Source: a virus | IMG/VR virus record: IMGVR_UViG_3300042372_000278 | Location: 1-30,898 of that record | Direction: 5' to 3' (one strand) | Length of the DNA: 30,898 bases | Shown here: piece by piece, positions 6,542 to 13,022 of the stretch | Layout of the letters: each line of letters starts with the position of its first letter | How positions within the stretch are numbered: the stretch's first letter is position 1 | Position numbers and translations under genes: made by a program | Notes under the pieces: model-generated | What the model was told of the DNA's origin: nothing | The model's database searches: none | What the model saw: only the letters and a program-made list of their open reading frames with translations

Positions 6542-6886
6542 TTAGAATGAATCTAGATCCATTATGTACTTGCTATCTCTTACTCTTGTTTCTTCAAGGG
6601 ATTTGATAGTTAGGTTTCTATCCACCGCCCCGTATTTTGCCTCAATCATATCGTTGAGAGCATCAGCCAGAAGCAATCCTTCGGATGTATATCCTTTATC
6701 CCATTCTGACTTTAATCTAAGGGAATTATATTGGATAATATATCTAACTAGTTCCATTAGCCTGTCTTGTGTATACAAGGTATGTTCAGTTGTTAATACA
6801 TTAGCCATTACTGCTGGTGAGAAGTTAGCATTATTTAGATAGTCTGTTAGTTTTTCTGCCGCTTTGAATTCGTTCGCCTTAGCCAT
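6542..6886 (-). CDS. hypothetical protein, 114 aa
   Basis: Helical, soluble protein ('LTDYLNNANFSPAVMANVL', 'LMELVRYIIQYNSL'). No family recognised. The ATG follows AACGAAAGGCGG, the leader shared by genes behind the TGTCAG promoters, and has its own promoter at 6907-6928. Last gene of the minus-strand block. Confidence 0.75.
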   Translation of the reverse strand: MAKANEFKAAEKLTDYLNNANFSPAVMANVLTTEHTLYTQDRLMELVRYIIQYNSLRLKSEWDKGYTSEGLLLADALNDMIEAKYGAVDRNLTIKSLEETRVRDSKYIMDLDSF

Positions 6887-6906
6887 GAGTTCCGCCTTTC
6901 GTTTTG

Positions 6907-6928
6907 ATTATACCATTGACCACTGACA
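6907..6928 (-). promoter_or_regulatory. TGTCAG-N10-TATAAT promoter 1
   Basis: TGTCAG (6928-6923), 10 bases, TATAAT (6912-6907). TTACAA lies in the regular -35 position one base further upstream. Serves the gene starting at 6886. Confidence 0.78.
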
Positions 6929-6944
6929 TTTGTAAATGAAGCGA

Positions 6945-6985
6945 GGTTCCTCCCCTTTCCCGTTTTCCCACAGAGAGGAGGAACC
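6945..6985 (-). terminator. hairpin after the Lsr2-like gene
   Basis: GGTTCCTCC pairs with GGAGGAACC (nine pairs, long loop). No U-tract, so it may be a processing or stabilising hairpin rather than a terminator. Confidence 0.45.
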
Positions 6986-6999
6986 CCACACTTAGCTTA

Positions 7000-7149
7000 T
7001 TACTTGACGTTCTTCTTGTCTGTGAAGACTACGCCCTCTTGTGCTGCCTTGCTGATAACGCCTAGAGCTGCAGCTGAAAAGCGACCACGCTTTCCTACAG
7101 TAATTCCCTGGGCCTTTAGGTATTCACGAGTTGTTGTTGGTGTTGACAT
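7000..7149 (-). CDS. mini Lsr2: DNA-binding domain only, 49 aa
   Basis: Starts at the ATG at 7149, preceded by GAAAGG; earlier in-frame starts would lie upstream of the promoter. 'REYLKAQGITVGKRGRFSAA' followed by a short helix matches the C-terminal DNA-binding domain of actinobacterial Lsr2, whose R-G-R motif enters the minor groove of AT-rich DNA. The N-terminal dimerisation domain is absent. It could compete with host Lsr2 and relieve silencing of this AT-rich genome, or regulate phage promoters (inference). Family match from memory. Confidence 0.72.
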   Translation of the reverse strand: MSTPTTTREYLKAQGITVGKRGRFSAAALGVISKAAQEGVVFTDKKNVK

Positions 7150-7182
7150 TAGTTTGATCCTTTCTAGATCTTTGTTATGTAT

Positions 7183-7211
7183 ATTATATCCGAATTTCGG
7201 GGTTTTGTAAA
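7183..7211 (-). promoter_or_regulatory. sigma-70 promoter TTTACA-N17-TATAAT
   Basis: A regular -35/-10 pair for the Lsr2-like gene. It lacks the TGTCAG block of neighbouring promoters and overlaps a degenerate bipartite element. Confidence 0.65.
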
Positions 7212-7222
7212 TAGGGTCGTAA
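7193..7222 (-). repeat. bipartite element copy 3 (degenerate)
   Basis: TTACGAC, 15 bases, CCGAAATT on the minus strand; the second half differs from CTGGAATT at two positions. It overlaps the promoter of the Lsr2-like gene. Confidence 0.55.
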
Positions 7223-7255
7223 AGCAATATTTTTGCCCGTGTCCCTTAGCTTAAT

Positions 7256-7286
7256 GACCGTTATGTCCGATTTGTCCATAACGGCC
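7256..7286 (-). terminator. ten-pair hairpin downstream of the 7308 gene
   Basis: GACCGTTATG pairs with CATAACGGCC (one G.U pair) around an 11-base loop. No U-tract follows. Confidence 0.45.
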
Positions 7287-7307
7287 AAAGCTATCTCTAT
7301 TTAATTG

Positions 7308-7490
7308 TTATTCTACTTCTTCGATGTTGTATGGTTCTATTTTGTTGCCCTCGTTACGAGCAGGAAGTTTCTTCCAGTCTTTTTTAGGTGTTGCCTCTGC
7401 AGTATACCAAGCCTCGTCACGATTCTCGGCGGTTACCACAATGTAATACTCCTGAACCACATCACCGTAGACTTTATACTCTTGACTCAT
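7308..7490 (-). CDS. hypothetical protein, 60 aa
   Basis: Strand-rich 'YKVYGDVVQEYYIVVTAENRDEAW' followed by an acidic end. The pattern (beta hairpin, then a helix carrying 'DEA') is common in small phage proteins of unknown role. The ATG overlaps the stop of the upstream gene (ATGA). Confidence 0.7.
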   Translation of the reverse strand: MSQEYKVYGDVVQEYYIVVTAENRDEAWYTAEATPKKDWKKLPARNEGNKIEPYNIEEVE

Positions 7491-7624
7491 AGTTCCACCT
7501 GTTCTATCTTATCTTTAATTAATTTAGAAATGATATTGTGTGCCTCGATGTTTTCTGTTTCGGAGCCACCCCATAGCAATTCTTGGGCCTTGCCAAGTTG
7601 ATCGTTTAAGTACTTATCACTCAT
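7487..7624 (-). CDS. hypothetical protein, 45 aa
   Basis: Helical, acidic; starts MSDKYLNDQLGKAQELLWGG. It overlaps the gene on each side (8 bases upstream, ATGA downstream), typical of coupled early phage genes. Confidence 0.65.
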   Translation of the reverse strand: MSDKYLNDQLGKAQELLWGGSETENIEAHNIISKLIKDKIEQVEL

Positions 7625-7931
7625 CTTCATCTTCTTCCTCCTCCTCTTCATCTTCAGGGTCAACAATGTATTCCCTGCTTAACATCCAATCCAAAACTTC
7701 TTCGTTATGTTGTTCAGCGCCCCACTCTAGAGAGAACCCCATACCAGCCTCCACGGCCTCACACAGGTGGTTCCACATGTCTTCTTGGGTTGCCTTGGCA
7801 ACATAGGTGTCATCCTCTAGAATGCCATTGATTGTCGACCATGTCCACAACCAAACTAATGATAGACCTAAGTCAGTGCTGTCTAGAATTTCTAAACATT
7901 TGTTTAGTTTATCTTTATCGTCAGGCTTCAT
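7617..7931 (-). CDS. acidic-tailed hypothetical protein, 104 aa
   Basis: The start is the ATG at 7931 with GGAG eight bases upstream; a TTG at 7949 is less likely. The middle is Trp-rich ('LVWLWTWSTINGIL') and helical. The end is a run of Glu/Asp (about 13 of the last 15 residues), which may mimic nucleic acid (inference). No family recognised. Confidence 0.72.
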   Translation of the reverse strand: MKPDDKDKLNKCLEILDSTDLGLSLVWLWTWSTINGILEDDTYVAKATQEDMWNHLCEAVEAGMGFSLEWGAEQHNEEVLDWMLSREYIVDPEDEEEEEEDEDE

Positions 7932-8193
7932 CCCGTGCTCCAATCGCAAATGATAGTTGGTATGTTAGATTATATAGTTCTACTAGCATGTCTAGGCGCC
8001 CTTCACATTCTGTTCGGACCATAGAATCCATTGCCTCTTCAGACAACTCCTCCTGCTCTAATGCGCTTGCTAAGTCTTGCTCAGCAATTAACATTAGATT
8101 CTTTAGTTCTCCGTGCATTATATCTAATCCACTAACACCTGCATTGACCATGCGTTGCAAATGGGGCGGGAGCCCAATGTCTTCTCTATTCAT
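7921..8193 (-). CDS. hypothetical protein, 90 aa
   Basis: Mostly helical: 'PPHLQRMVNAGVSGLDIMHG' then Glu/Leu-rich helices. It starts at the TAATG overlap with the upstream gene, and has AACGAAAGG and its own TGTCAG promoter (8221-8242), which lies inside that upstream gene. Confidence 0.72.
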   Translation of the reverse strand: MNREDIGLPPHLQRMVNAGVSGLDIMHGELKNLMLIAEQDLASALEQEELSEEAMDSMVRTECEGRLDMLVELYNLTYQLSFAIGARDEA

Positions 8194-8387
8194 TATTCAT
8201 ACCTTTCGTTAGAAGAGTTCATTATATCAGTAGCCACTGACAATAAATGCTTGGTAGCATAAATTTGTCCCTCTATATCTACTACATGTAAAGACATAGG
8301 ATTTTCTTCTAGGTCTTGTTCTAAACTAATTAGATGTAGCTTCATGTACTCTAGAAAATGTGATGACCTAGTCAACATCGTGAACAT
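8193..8387 (-). CDS. hypothetical protein, up to 64 aa, start uncertain
   Basis: Helical protein with possible starts at 8387, 8378 and 8345; the last gives 50 aa and avoids overlap with the upstream gene. The final 15 codons contain a promoter for the next gene. No family recognised. Confidence 0.6.
   Translation of the reverse strand: MFTMLTRSSHFLEYMKLHLISLEQDLEENPMSLHVVDIEGQIYATKHLLSVATDIMNSSNERYE
8221..8242 (-). promoter_or_regulatory. TGTCAG-N10-TATAAT promoter 2, inside a coding region
   Basis: TGTCAG (8242-8237), 10 bases, TATAAT (8226-8221), within the 3' end of the 8193-8387 gene. Confidence 0.75.
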
Positions 8388-8556
8388 ACTCCTCTGCCCA
8401 CTCAGGTGCTTCGCCTTCTACCCAATCTAATTTAACATCTACATCATATTCCTGGCCTTCGGGCCAACCAGTCGTAACGACTAACTCTGTCCCGTCCTCA
8501 AAAAATATTTGCTCAACAACTGAGCGGTATGTAATTTCACGAGATTCAATTTGCAT
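8368..8556 (-). CDS. hypothetical acidic protein, 62 aa
   Basis: Beta-rich start 'REITYRSVVEQIFFEDGTEL' then acidic and Trp-containing 'WVEGEAPEWAEEYVHDVD'. It overlaps the upstream gene by 11 bases. Function unknown. Confidence 0.68.
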   Translation of the reverse strand: MQIESREITYRSVVEQIFFEDGTELVVTTGWPEGQEYDVDVKLDWVEGEAPEWAEEYVHDVD

Positions 8557-8731
8557 TATCGAAATACCCTTCTGCCCATAGTCCCTGGAGGAAGTCTTGT
8601 GCTTTTAGTAGCCCGTCTACAACGGGATCTTCATCAACACGAACTATATCTGATTTAAGAATATAGAAAAGCTTGGCGTCATGCATAGCATTTCCCATTT
8701 CATCTATATCTGTTTTAGTGTAGCCTAACAT
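8546..8731 (-). CDS. hypothetical protein, 61 aa
   Basis: The ATG at 8731 is chosen because GGAGGA lies eight bases upstream and the start overlaps the previous stop by one base (TGATG). Short acidic protein 'DEDPVVDGLLKAQDFLQGLW'. No family recognised. Confidence 0.66.
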   Translation of the reverse strand: MLGYTKTDIDEMGNAMHDAKLFYILKSDIVRVDEDPVVDGLLKAQDFLQGLWAEGYFDNAN

Positions 8732-8883
8732 CACACTCTTCCTCCCGCTAATATTTCGTCAATAAAATCTACAGCCATATCTAGATTATCTTTAACTTGC
8801 CCTTCGGGAGTTCTTTTTGAGACGGCTTCAATAGAAGTTCTCATACTCCTCAAATTCTTATTTGTATAGTATCCTAGTATCAT
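8731..8883 (-). CDS. small hypothetical protein, 50 aa (37 aa from the inner start)
   Basis: One start overlaps the upstream stop (ATGA at 8883); an inner ATG at 8844 follows GAGGAG, but with only one base of spacing. The common part is 'RTSIEAVSKRTPEGQVKDNL' and a helix ending in 'AGGRV'. That last Gly-Gly-Arg stretch also supplies the ribosome-binding site of the next gene. Confidence 0.6.
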   Translation of the reverse strand: MILGYYTNKNLRSMRTSIEAVSKRTPEGQVKDNLDMAVDFIDEILAGGRV

Positions 8884-9092
8884 AAGCAGTATTCATCTCC
8901 TTCAATATAACCATAGTATTCATTATATGATTGTTTTAAGTTGTCGGGAGCAAATTGCATGAACATATATTCAGCATATGCTGTTCCCTCATCTAAATTT
9001 TTATTGTTCCATTGTTCAAAGAGATGTTGCTCAATATCTACTTGAATTGCTCCAAGGATATGTTCTCCTACTGTATCTGTAAATGCTTCCAT
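8880..9092 (-). CDS. hypothetical protein, 70 aa
   Basis: Acidic and aromatic, with 'YAEYMFMQFAPDNLKQSYNE'. TAATG overlap with the upstream Api92-like gene. No family recognised. Confidence 0.7.
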   Translation of the reverse strand: MEAFTDTVGEHILGAIQVDIEQHLFEQWNNKNLDEGTAYAEYMFMQFAPDNLKQSYNEYYGYIEGDEYCL

Positions 9093-9826
9093 TATGCTTC
9101 CACCTTTCTATATTCGGGTACTTTAGTGTCTAAGTATATCTTATGGGTCTGACAAATTGCGACAGCCTCTAGGTCAGCATTGCCTAGCCAGTTGCAGTTG
9201 CCACAGATTTCACCGCAGTCATTGTCGCAGTATTCCATTTGGTCGGTTGCATCACAATCACGGCACATGTTATCGTATTCTGATTCTGATATAACTTCTC
9301 CACGGAGGAATTCCATTTCCCCACCCCAACCTGTTTCTTCTTCGTATGATAAAGTAAATAGTAGATTAGGATACTGTGCAGATAGTTTAGAGATAGCGCC
9401 AAGAGGTCGTGACCATGCAGTGTTAAAGTTGTAATGAACTACATAGTTCTCGCCATTTTCTGCTTCTTCAATAGTTGTATCAGGATACTTATTATCCTCG
9501 GCTACAGCAACATCCCACTTGGTTCCCCACTCACGCACATTAAAGTTATACCAATCGTTGGTCTCAAACTTCATTGCCTGAGAAAAGTCGGTGGAACGAG
9601 GAGGCTGTCCATGATATACCTCATCAGTAATACCAGCATCTCTATAGTTATAGATATTATGAAAAGCAAAGATAGGATTAACATACTTAGTCTGCTTGAC
9701 ATCATATGATAAATCACCTAATGCAGTAATAGAATAAACAAATGGCTTATTCATCTGCTTGATTAAAGATTTTACTTGCTCAGGATTACCTTCAATAGTT
9801 AATCCATTAAATACCCAATTTGGCAT
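9092..9826 (-). CDS. Api92/YubB-like ferredoxin-fold protein with Cys-rich end
   Basis: 244 aa. The ATG at 9826 follows AACGAAAGG; the frame extends upstream, but only across the promoter. 'MPNWVFNGLTIEGNPEQV' is the characteristic opening of the DUF1281/Api92-like family, which is plasmid- and phage-borne and has a ferredoxin-like fold. The C-terminal 60 residues hold eight Cys in CxxC-like spacing ('CRDCDATDQMEYCDNDCGE'), probably a zinc domain. Function unknown; a DNA-transaction role is suggested only by its carriers. Confidence 0.78.
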   Translation of the reverse strand: MPNWVFNGLTIEGNPEQVKSLIKQMNKPFVYSITALGDLSYDVKQTKYVNPIFAFHNIYNYRDAGITDEVYHGQPPRSTDFSQAMKFETNDWYNFNVREWGTKWDVAVAEDNKYPDTTIEEAENGENYVVHYNFNTAWSRPLGAISKLSAQYPNLLFTLSYEEETGWGGEMEFLRGEVISESEYDNMCRDCDATDQMEYCDNDCGEICGNCNWLGNADLEAVAICQTHKIYLDTKVPEYRKVEA

Positions 9827-9853
9827 TTTATATCCTTTCGTTGATATGTTCCA

Positions 9854-9875
9854 ATTATACAATGGACCACTGACA
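9854..9875 (-). promoter_or_regulatory. TGTCAG-N10-TATAAT promoter 3
   Basis: TGTCAG (9875-9870), 10 bases, TATAAT (9859-9854), followed by the AACGAAAGG leader of the Api92-like gene. Confidence 0.8.
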
Positions 9876-9920
9876 AATGGAATAGAATTGGCATGTGATA
9901 CATGCCACATGATTCAGCTT

Positions 9921-9936
9921 TGTGGTCAAGATCACA
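9921..9936. promoter_or_regulatory. Crp/GlxR-like palindrome (one mismatch)
   Basis: TGTGG-TCAAGA-TCACA, nine of ten core bases, centred about 81.5 bases upstream of the predicted start of promoter 3. Confidence 0.5.
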
Positions 9937-9939
9937 GCA

Positions 9940-9969
9940 AATTCCAGCGAATATAATTGACAGTCGTAA
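9940..9969 (-). repeat. bipartite element copy 4
   Basis: TTACGAC, 15 bases, CTGGAATT, three bases from the Crp-like site. Confidence 0.68.
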
Positions 9970-10005
9970 AGACAATATGCTACCCTCAAGTCTTTGCGGG
10001 CAAAG

Positions 10006-10030
10006 AAAAACCCCCAGCTTAACTGGGGGT
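10006..10030 (-). terminator. strong rho-independent terminator
   Basis: ACCCCCAG pairs with CTGGGGGT (eight pairs, five-base loop), followed by TTTTT in the minus direction. It ends the transcription unit coming from about 11.7 kb. Confidence 0.88.
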
Positions 10031-10156
10031 CTTGAATAATGGCTGCCTGGATTTCCAACGAAAGAAATAAACCCGCTTTACTTAGCGCCTGGCCCTAAGA
10101 CTGATAGACGCACCATTATATTTCCTATTAAAACCAGGACCTTAGTCCTAGTCTAA
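10031..10156. other. no gene seen; hairpins only
   Basis: With 9827-10030 this makes a 330-base gap. On the minus strand TATAAT at the end of the upstream gene is followed by AGGAC-taag-GTCCT-GGTTTT, a small terminator-like hairpin. A 12-codon frame (MVRLSVLGPGAK) follows AGGAAA; too short to call. Confidence 0.5.
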
Positions 10157-10522
10157 TTATACCATAATCAGTCGACTGTATTTGTCTACGAATGCCGCTA
10201 AGGATAAACTAAATACAACTGTTTCTAGGTCTTCCTCGTATAACGTAAACGTTTGGGTAACCCAGTTAATCACAGGTACCTTGTGTTCATTGTCTCCCAA
10301 TTGGTTGACATAGATACCCCACGATAATGTTTGGTTCCAGTCTTCTCCAATTAGATGTGATATTGCAATACGTGTTGCATATGATGGGTCTTGCCATCTT
10401 GGCTCTGCAGCCTGCACAGCATTTGCTAATTTTGCTAGCATGTCATATCCTGCCCAGTGCCCATATAAAAACACTGTATCACCCTTTTGGTCTTTAAACC
10501 CAAAGTTTGCTCTGTCTCCCAT
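10157..10522 (-). CDS. conserved actinophage protein (MGDRANFGF type), 121 aa
   Basis: 'MGDRANFGFKDQKGDTVFLY' plus 'GHWAGYDMLAKLANAV', 'YATRIAISHLIGEDW' and 'LSWGIYVNQLGDNEHKVPV' are marks of a family often found in actinobacterial phages and never assigned a function as far as I know. Probably a single mixed alpha/beta domain. One base separates it from the upstream stop. Confidence 0.8.
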   Translation of the reverse strand: MGDRANFGFKDQKGDTVFLYGHWAGYDMLAKLANAVQAAEPRWQDPSYATRIAISHLIGEDWNQTLSWGIYVNQLGDNEHKVPVINWVTQTFTLYEEDLETVVFSLSLAAFVDKYSRLIMV

Positions 10523-10523
10523 T

Positions 10524-10724
10524 TTATTCCGCCGTTTCTAAAGTAGGTATTGCTGGTTCTTTCTTGTCTAATTCTATCACTTCATAGGCTACCTTGTCTA
10601 GGCCTGCCTTGTTTTTATTGTAGTGGTGACCGCAAAAAGCTAACTCACCATCTACTAGTTTAACTAGATACATTGCATCTGCTGATCCACATGCATCACA
10701 TGGAATGAACTCTCTGTCTCTCAT
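10524..10724 (-). CDS. DUF7455-like zinc protein, 66 aa
   Basis: C-D-A-C at residues 9-12 and 'FCGHHYNK' at about 30-37 give a CxxC...CxHH zinc ribbon, the layout of the short actinobacterial DUF7455 proteins. It overlaps the upstream gene through ATGA. Confidence 0.75.
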   Translation of the reverse strand: MRDREFIPCDACGSADAMYLVKLVDGELAFCGHHYNKNKAGLDKVAYEVIELDKKEPAIPTLETAE

Positions 10725-10867
10725 AGAGAACCGCCCTCAATCATCTCAGAAAGACGGTCAAGAATCCAAGAATCAATATCGTTGATATCAATTTCTGATA
10801 ACTTCTCCATTATTTCTTCACGGGCAAACTTATACCCGTCATCCCAGCCATCCTTATAGTCTGACAT
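10721..10867 (-). CDS. hypothetical acidic protein, 48 aa
   Basis: Starts MSDYKDGWDDGYKFAREEIM after GGAG, continuing as an amphipathic helix ('SWILDRLSEMIEGG'). 'DGWxDGYxFAREEI' openings are frequent in short phage proteins of unknown function. Confidence 0.66.
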   Translation of the reverse strand: MSDYKDGWDDGYKFAREEIMEKLSEIDINDIDSWILDRLSEMIEGGSL

Positions 10868-10876
10868 AATATCTCC

Positions 10877-11080
10877 TTAGTAACCTGTAGTTTCGTAGTC
10901 TGATATGTAAGACTCAGTTAAGTTGTACTTATCACGAATCCTACTTACCTTCTCAATACTACCAGTTCCAATGTTGAATGTCAACGGAGACATTACCTGT
11001 GGGTCGAGCCCTGTGATTTGTGCATCCCAATAGGCCATCTCCATGGATAGCCTATTAGGAGCAGTTAACTCAAAGTACAT
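10877..11080 (-). CDS. hypothetical protein, 67 aa
   Basis: 'MYFELTAPNRLSMEMAYWDA' then 'IEKVSRIRDKYNLTESYISD', perhaps a small helical binding domain. TAATG overlap with the upstream gene. Confidence 0.68.
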   Translation of the reverse strand: MYFELTAPNRLSMEMAYWDAQITGLDPQVMSPLTFNIGTGSIEKVSRIRDKYNLTESYISDYETTGY

Positions 11081-11697
11081 TAGTTAACCTCAACTGAATC
11101 TACAGATGATGACATATATGTAATAGGTTCATCATATGATACTGTGTCAAAGTCTGTTTCATGAATTGCATTGATAGCAGACTCCTCGTCACGAGCATTA
11201 ACTGTAACTGAGTATTGAACTGTAACTTCTAACTCAAATTCTTGTGTTAGTTCAAAGCCACAGATGCTTGCAATCTCTTCTGCTTGAAACTCAGTCAATG
11301 AGTCATCATCAAGGCCCTCTAATGTAAAGACCTTCATGTTATCACGCAACTGATTTAGAACGCTTGCAGTATTGTAATCTCGTTGGGTTACACGCTGGAT
11401 GTGCTCTTCTAACTGTGTAATGCGGGCCTTGTTGTCAACTAACTGTGACTCAAGGAATTCTCGTGTCATATAGTGATTATCTGTTGTTGTTTCCATTTTA
11501 TCCTCTTTCGTTGTTGTTGGTGTAATTGTAGCATGCTCCACTGACAATAATGTGGTCTTGCGTCCGCATGGGCATGTGAGTTCTGTCACACCTGAAGGAA
11601 AGCCAAATCCATCAGATGATGTTAGTTCTATTAATGAATCGCATTCATCTGGGTCACAGACAAATGTATACTTGCTTGATACTAGTTCGTTGGTCAT
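11080..11697 (-). CDS. zinc-ribbon plus C-terminal domain protein with internal promoter and second start
   Basis: 205 aa from the ATG at 11697. Residues ~1-55 form a zinc-ribbon-like unit ('CDPDEC' and 'CPCGRKTTLLS'). The rest has a coiled coil and a strand-rich acidic end ('FELEVTVQYSVTVNARDEESA'). Promoter 4 (11525-11546) and AACGAAAGAGG lie inside the frame and precede an in-frame ATG at 11496 that would give a 138-aa short form. TATAAT ends seven bases before the ATG at 11697, so the long form probably has a leaderless mRNA. Either two products come from one frame or two genes have fused in frame. Family unknown. Confidence 0.72.
   Translation of the reverse strand: MTNELVSSKYTFVCDPDECDSLIELTSSDGFGFPSGVTELTCPCGRKTTLLSVEHATITPTTTKEDKMETTTDNHYMTREFLESQLVDNKARITQLEEHIQRVTQRDYNTASVLNQLRDNMKVFTLEGLDDDSLTEFQAEEIASICGFELTQEFELEVTVQYSVTVNARDEESAINAIHETDFDTVSYDEPITYMSSSVDSVEVN
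11525..11546 (-). promoter_or_regulatory. TGTCAG-N10-TACAAT promoter 4, inside an open frame
   Basis: TGTCAG (11546-11541), 10 bases, TACAAT (11530-11525). It would drive the 138-aa form starting at 11496. Confidence 0.75.
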
Positions 11698-11704
11698 GAA
11701 GAGA

Positions 11705-11733
11705 ATTATACAGGATCCGACTGACATTATCAA
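11705..11733 (-). promoter_or_regulatory. promoter 5: TTGATA-N17-TATAAT also carrying TGTCAG-N10
   Basis: TTGATA (11733-11728), 17 bases, TATAAT (11710-11705), with TGTCAG (11726-11721) in the spacer. It shows the TGTCAG block coexisting with a normal -35. The ATG follows after seven bases. Confidence 0.82.
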
Positions 11734-11735
11734 GG

Positions 11736-11765
11736 ATTTCCAGGGAATATTTATGTGAGTCGTAA
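11736..11765 (-). repeat. bipartite element copy 5
   Basis: TTACGAC, 15 bases, CTGGAAAT, just upstream of promoter 5, with no Crp-like site between. Confidence 0.62.
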
Positions 11766-11798
11766 CACACTTTTTGCCCCCTTAGCTTTGAGGGCGCT

Positions 11799-11875
11799 TG
11801 GCGATCCATAACGGACTTGAACCGTCGACCTCTACCGTGACAGGGTAGCGCTCTAACCAACTGAGCTAATGGACC
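11799..11875 (-). tRNA. tRNA-Asp, anticodon GTC
   Basis: Acceptor GGTCCAT pairs with ATGGATC (one G.U), the discriminator is G and a 3' CCA is encoded. D stem and loop are normal (AGCTCAGTTGGTTAGAGC). The anticodon arm is CTACC-CTGTCAC-GGTAG (anticodon at 11841-11839), and the T arm has loop TTCAAGT. It is better preserved than the tRNA-Arg and could be of recent host origin. Confidence 0.93.
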
Positions 11876-11880
11876 TAGAA

Positions 11881-11911
11881 AAAATTGTGAGCAGTTTTTA
11901 TTCATGCTCAG
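11881..11911 (-). terminator. terminator-like hairpin between DUF932 gene and tRNA-Asp
   Basis: TGAGCA pairs with TGCTCA, then CAATTTTTT in the minus direction. It ends six bases before the tRNA, so read-through or RNA processing would be needed for tRNA synthesis from the upstream promoter. Confidence 0.6.
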
Positions 11912-11923
11912 GAATTTATTTAT

Positions 11924-12931
11924 TTAGAACGCAGAAATTAATTTCTTAATTTTATTTTTTTCTGCGGTTAGAATTGGGTCAAACCCTGATGCACCCGCCA
12001 TGAGTGTTTCAGAATTTCCACGACCTGAACGATAGTAATCAAGGCGTTCAGTAAGTGCATTGAATGCACCCCACTTTGTTCCCTTGATGTTAGCGTTAGT
12101 TGGTGAGTTGTGATACAACTCGTCAAGCAACACGACTTTGTTTTCCCACTTAGTCAATGCAACTTTAGCAGCATCCTTATCAGGCTTAGGATAAATTGTC
12201 TGAATTAACTTTGAGAATTCAGCATCAGTGATTGATTGAGAATAAAGAGCCTGAGCCTCTTTCTCGAATTCATCAAAGTACCCAAGAGCAAGCCCAAGAG
12301 TTTCACGAGCAACTTGGATGCGACCTTCAACAGATTGCGTGTGGCGAATCTTGAAAGATTGCTTAGCATTCTTCATTGCAAGGTTAAGAGTGTTTTGGCA
12401 TACAACACGAACAGGAGTAACAGCAGCCTGAACAGCAACTGAGCCATCGTGTGAAGTCCAAACAATTAGATACAACTTTGTTGCATCGTTTGCGCCTTGT
12501 GGGTCAAGCACCATTGTGCGAGGAATATCCACTGTACCGAATACAACCTTACCGCTACGAAGTGAGCCAGCAGATTCCCAACGGCAATCTGCATTCGCAT
12601 CGTGAATTGCATCGGCGAATGCGAATAGTTCCTCATTCTGCACAGGCTTGTAACGCTTTCCAACAGTTGCAAGAACATCAGTTCCATTGTTGAATGGGTT
12701 GTCACGAATAACTAATTGAGCATTAGATACATCGTTCCATGTTTCGGAGATATGGTCAGTTAGTGGAGACAAGCGAACATTCCAGTTGGAAAGTTTTGCC
12801 TCATCTAACATCATTTGAGTTGTAACATCTTCATCTTGTGTAAAGATGCGATTTGCAAGGTTGTGCCATGCAGGTGCGCCACGAAGTGCGAATGCAACTT
12901 CGCCATTTTCCATTTCTAGATTATGAGCCAT
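11924..12931 (-). CDS. DUF932-family phage/plasmid protein
   Basis: 335 aa, the usual length. It shows the 'APAWHNLANRIFTQDEDVTT' opening, 'VGKRYKPVQNEELFAFADAI', 'KVVFGTVDIPRTM', 'TPVRVVCQNTLNLAM' and a C-terminal 'TKWGAFNALTERLDYYR'. DUF932 proteins occur in phages and plasmids; a link to replication or DNA binding has been suggested but not settled. The ATG follows AACGAAAGG. It is the largest gene of the minus-strand block and has its own complex upstream region. Confidence 0.85.
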   Translation of the reverse strand: MAHNLEMENGEVAFALRGAPAWHNLANRIFTQDEDVTTQMMLDEAKLSNWNVRLSPLTDHISETWNDVSNAQLVIRDNPFNNGTDVLATVGKRYKPVQNEELFAFADAIHDANADCRWESAGSLRSGKVVFGTVDIPRTMVLDPQGANDATKLYLIVWTSHDGSVAVQAAVTPVRVVCQNTLNLAMKNAKQSFKIRHTQSVEGRIQVARETLGLALGYFDEFEKEAQALYSQSITDAEFSKLIQTIYPKPDKDAAKVALTKWENKVVLLDELYHNSPTNANIKGTKWGAFNALTERLDYYRSGRGNSETLMAGASGFDPILTAEKNKIKKLISAF

Positions 12932-12962
12932 TTTTTACCTTTCGTTTGTTTGATTAGTTGTA

Positions 12963-12984
12963 AGTATAACAGACCCCACTGACA
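12963..12984 (-). promoter_or_regulatory. TGTCAG-N10-TATACT promoter 6
   Basis: TGTCAG (12984-12979), 10 bases, TATACT. TAGACA lies at the regular -35 position. Drives the DUF932 gene. Confidence 0.8.
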
Positions 12985-13022
12985 TTGTCTACGATTAATT
13001 ACAATATGTCCGAATTGATCCA

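Noticed and set aside
7540-8212. plus-strand Ser-rich frames opposite the 7.6-8.2 kb genes
   Set aside because: The Ser run is the complement of the Glu/Asp tail of the minus-strand gene; no start signals.
9855-10058. 67-aa minus-strand frame
   Set aside because: Overlaps a strong terminator, the bipartite element and promoter 3.
11654-11905. 83-aa minus-strand frame across the tRNA-Asp
   Set aside because: It is a read-through of the tRNA gene and its flanks, including a promoter and hairpin; such 'LAQLVRAL...GRGRRFKS' translations are well-known artefacts of tRNA genes.
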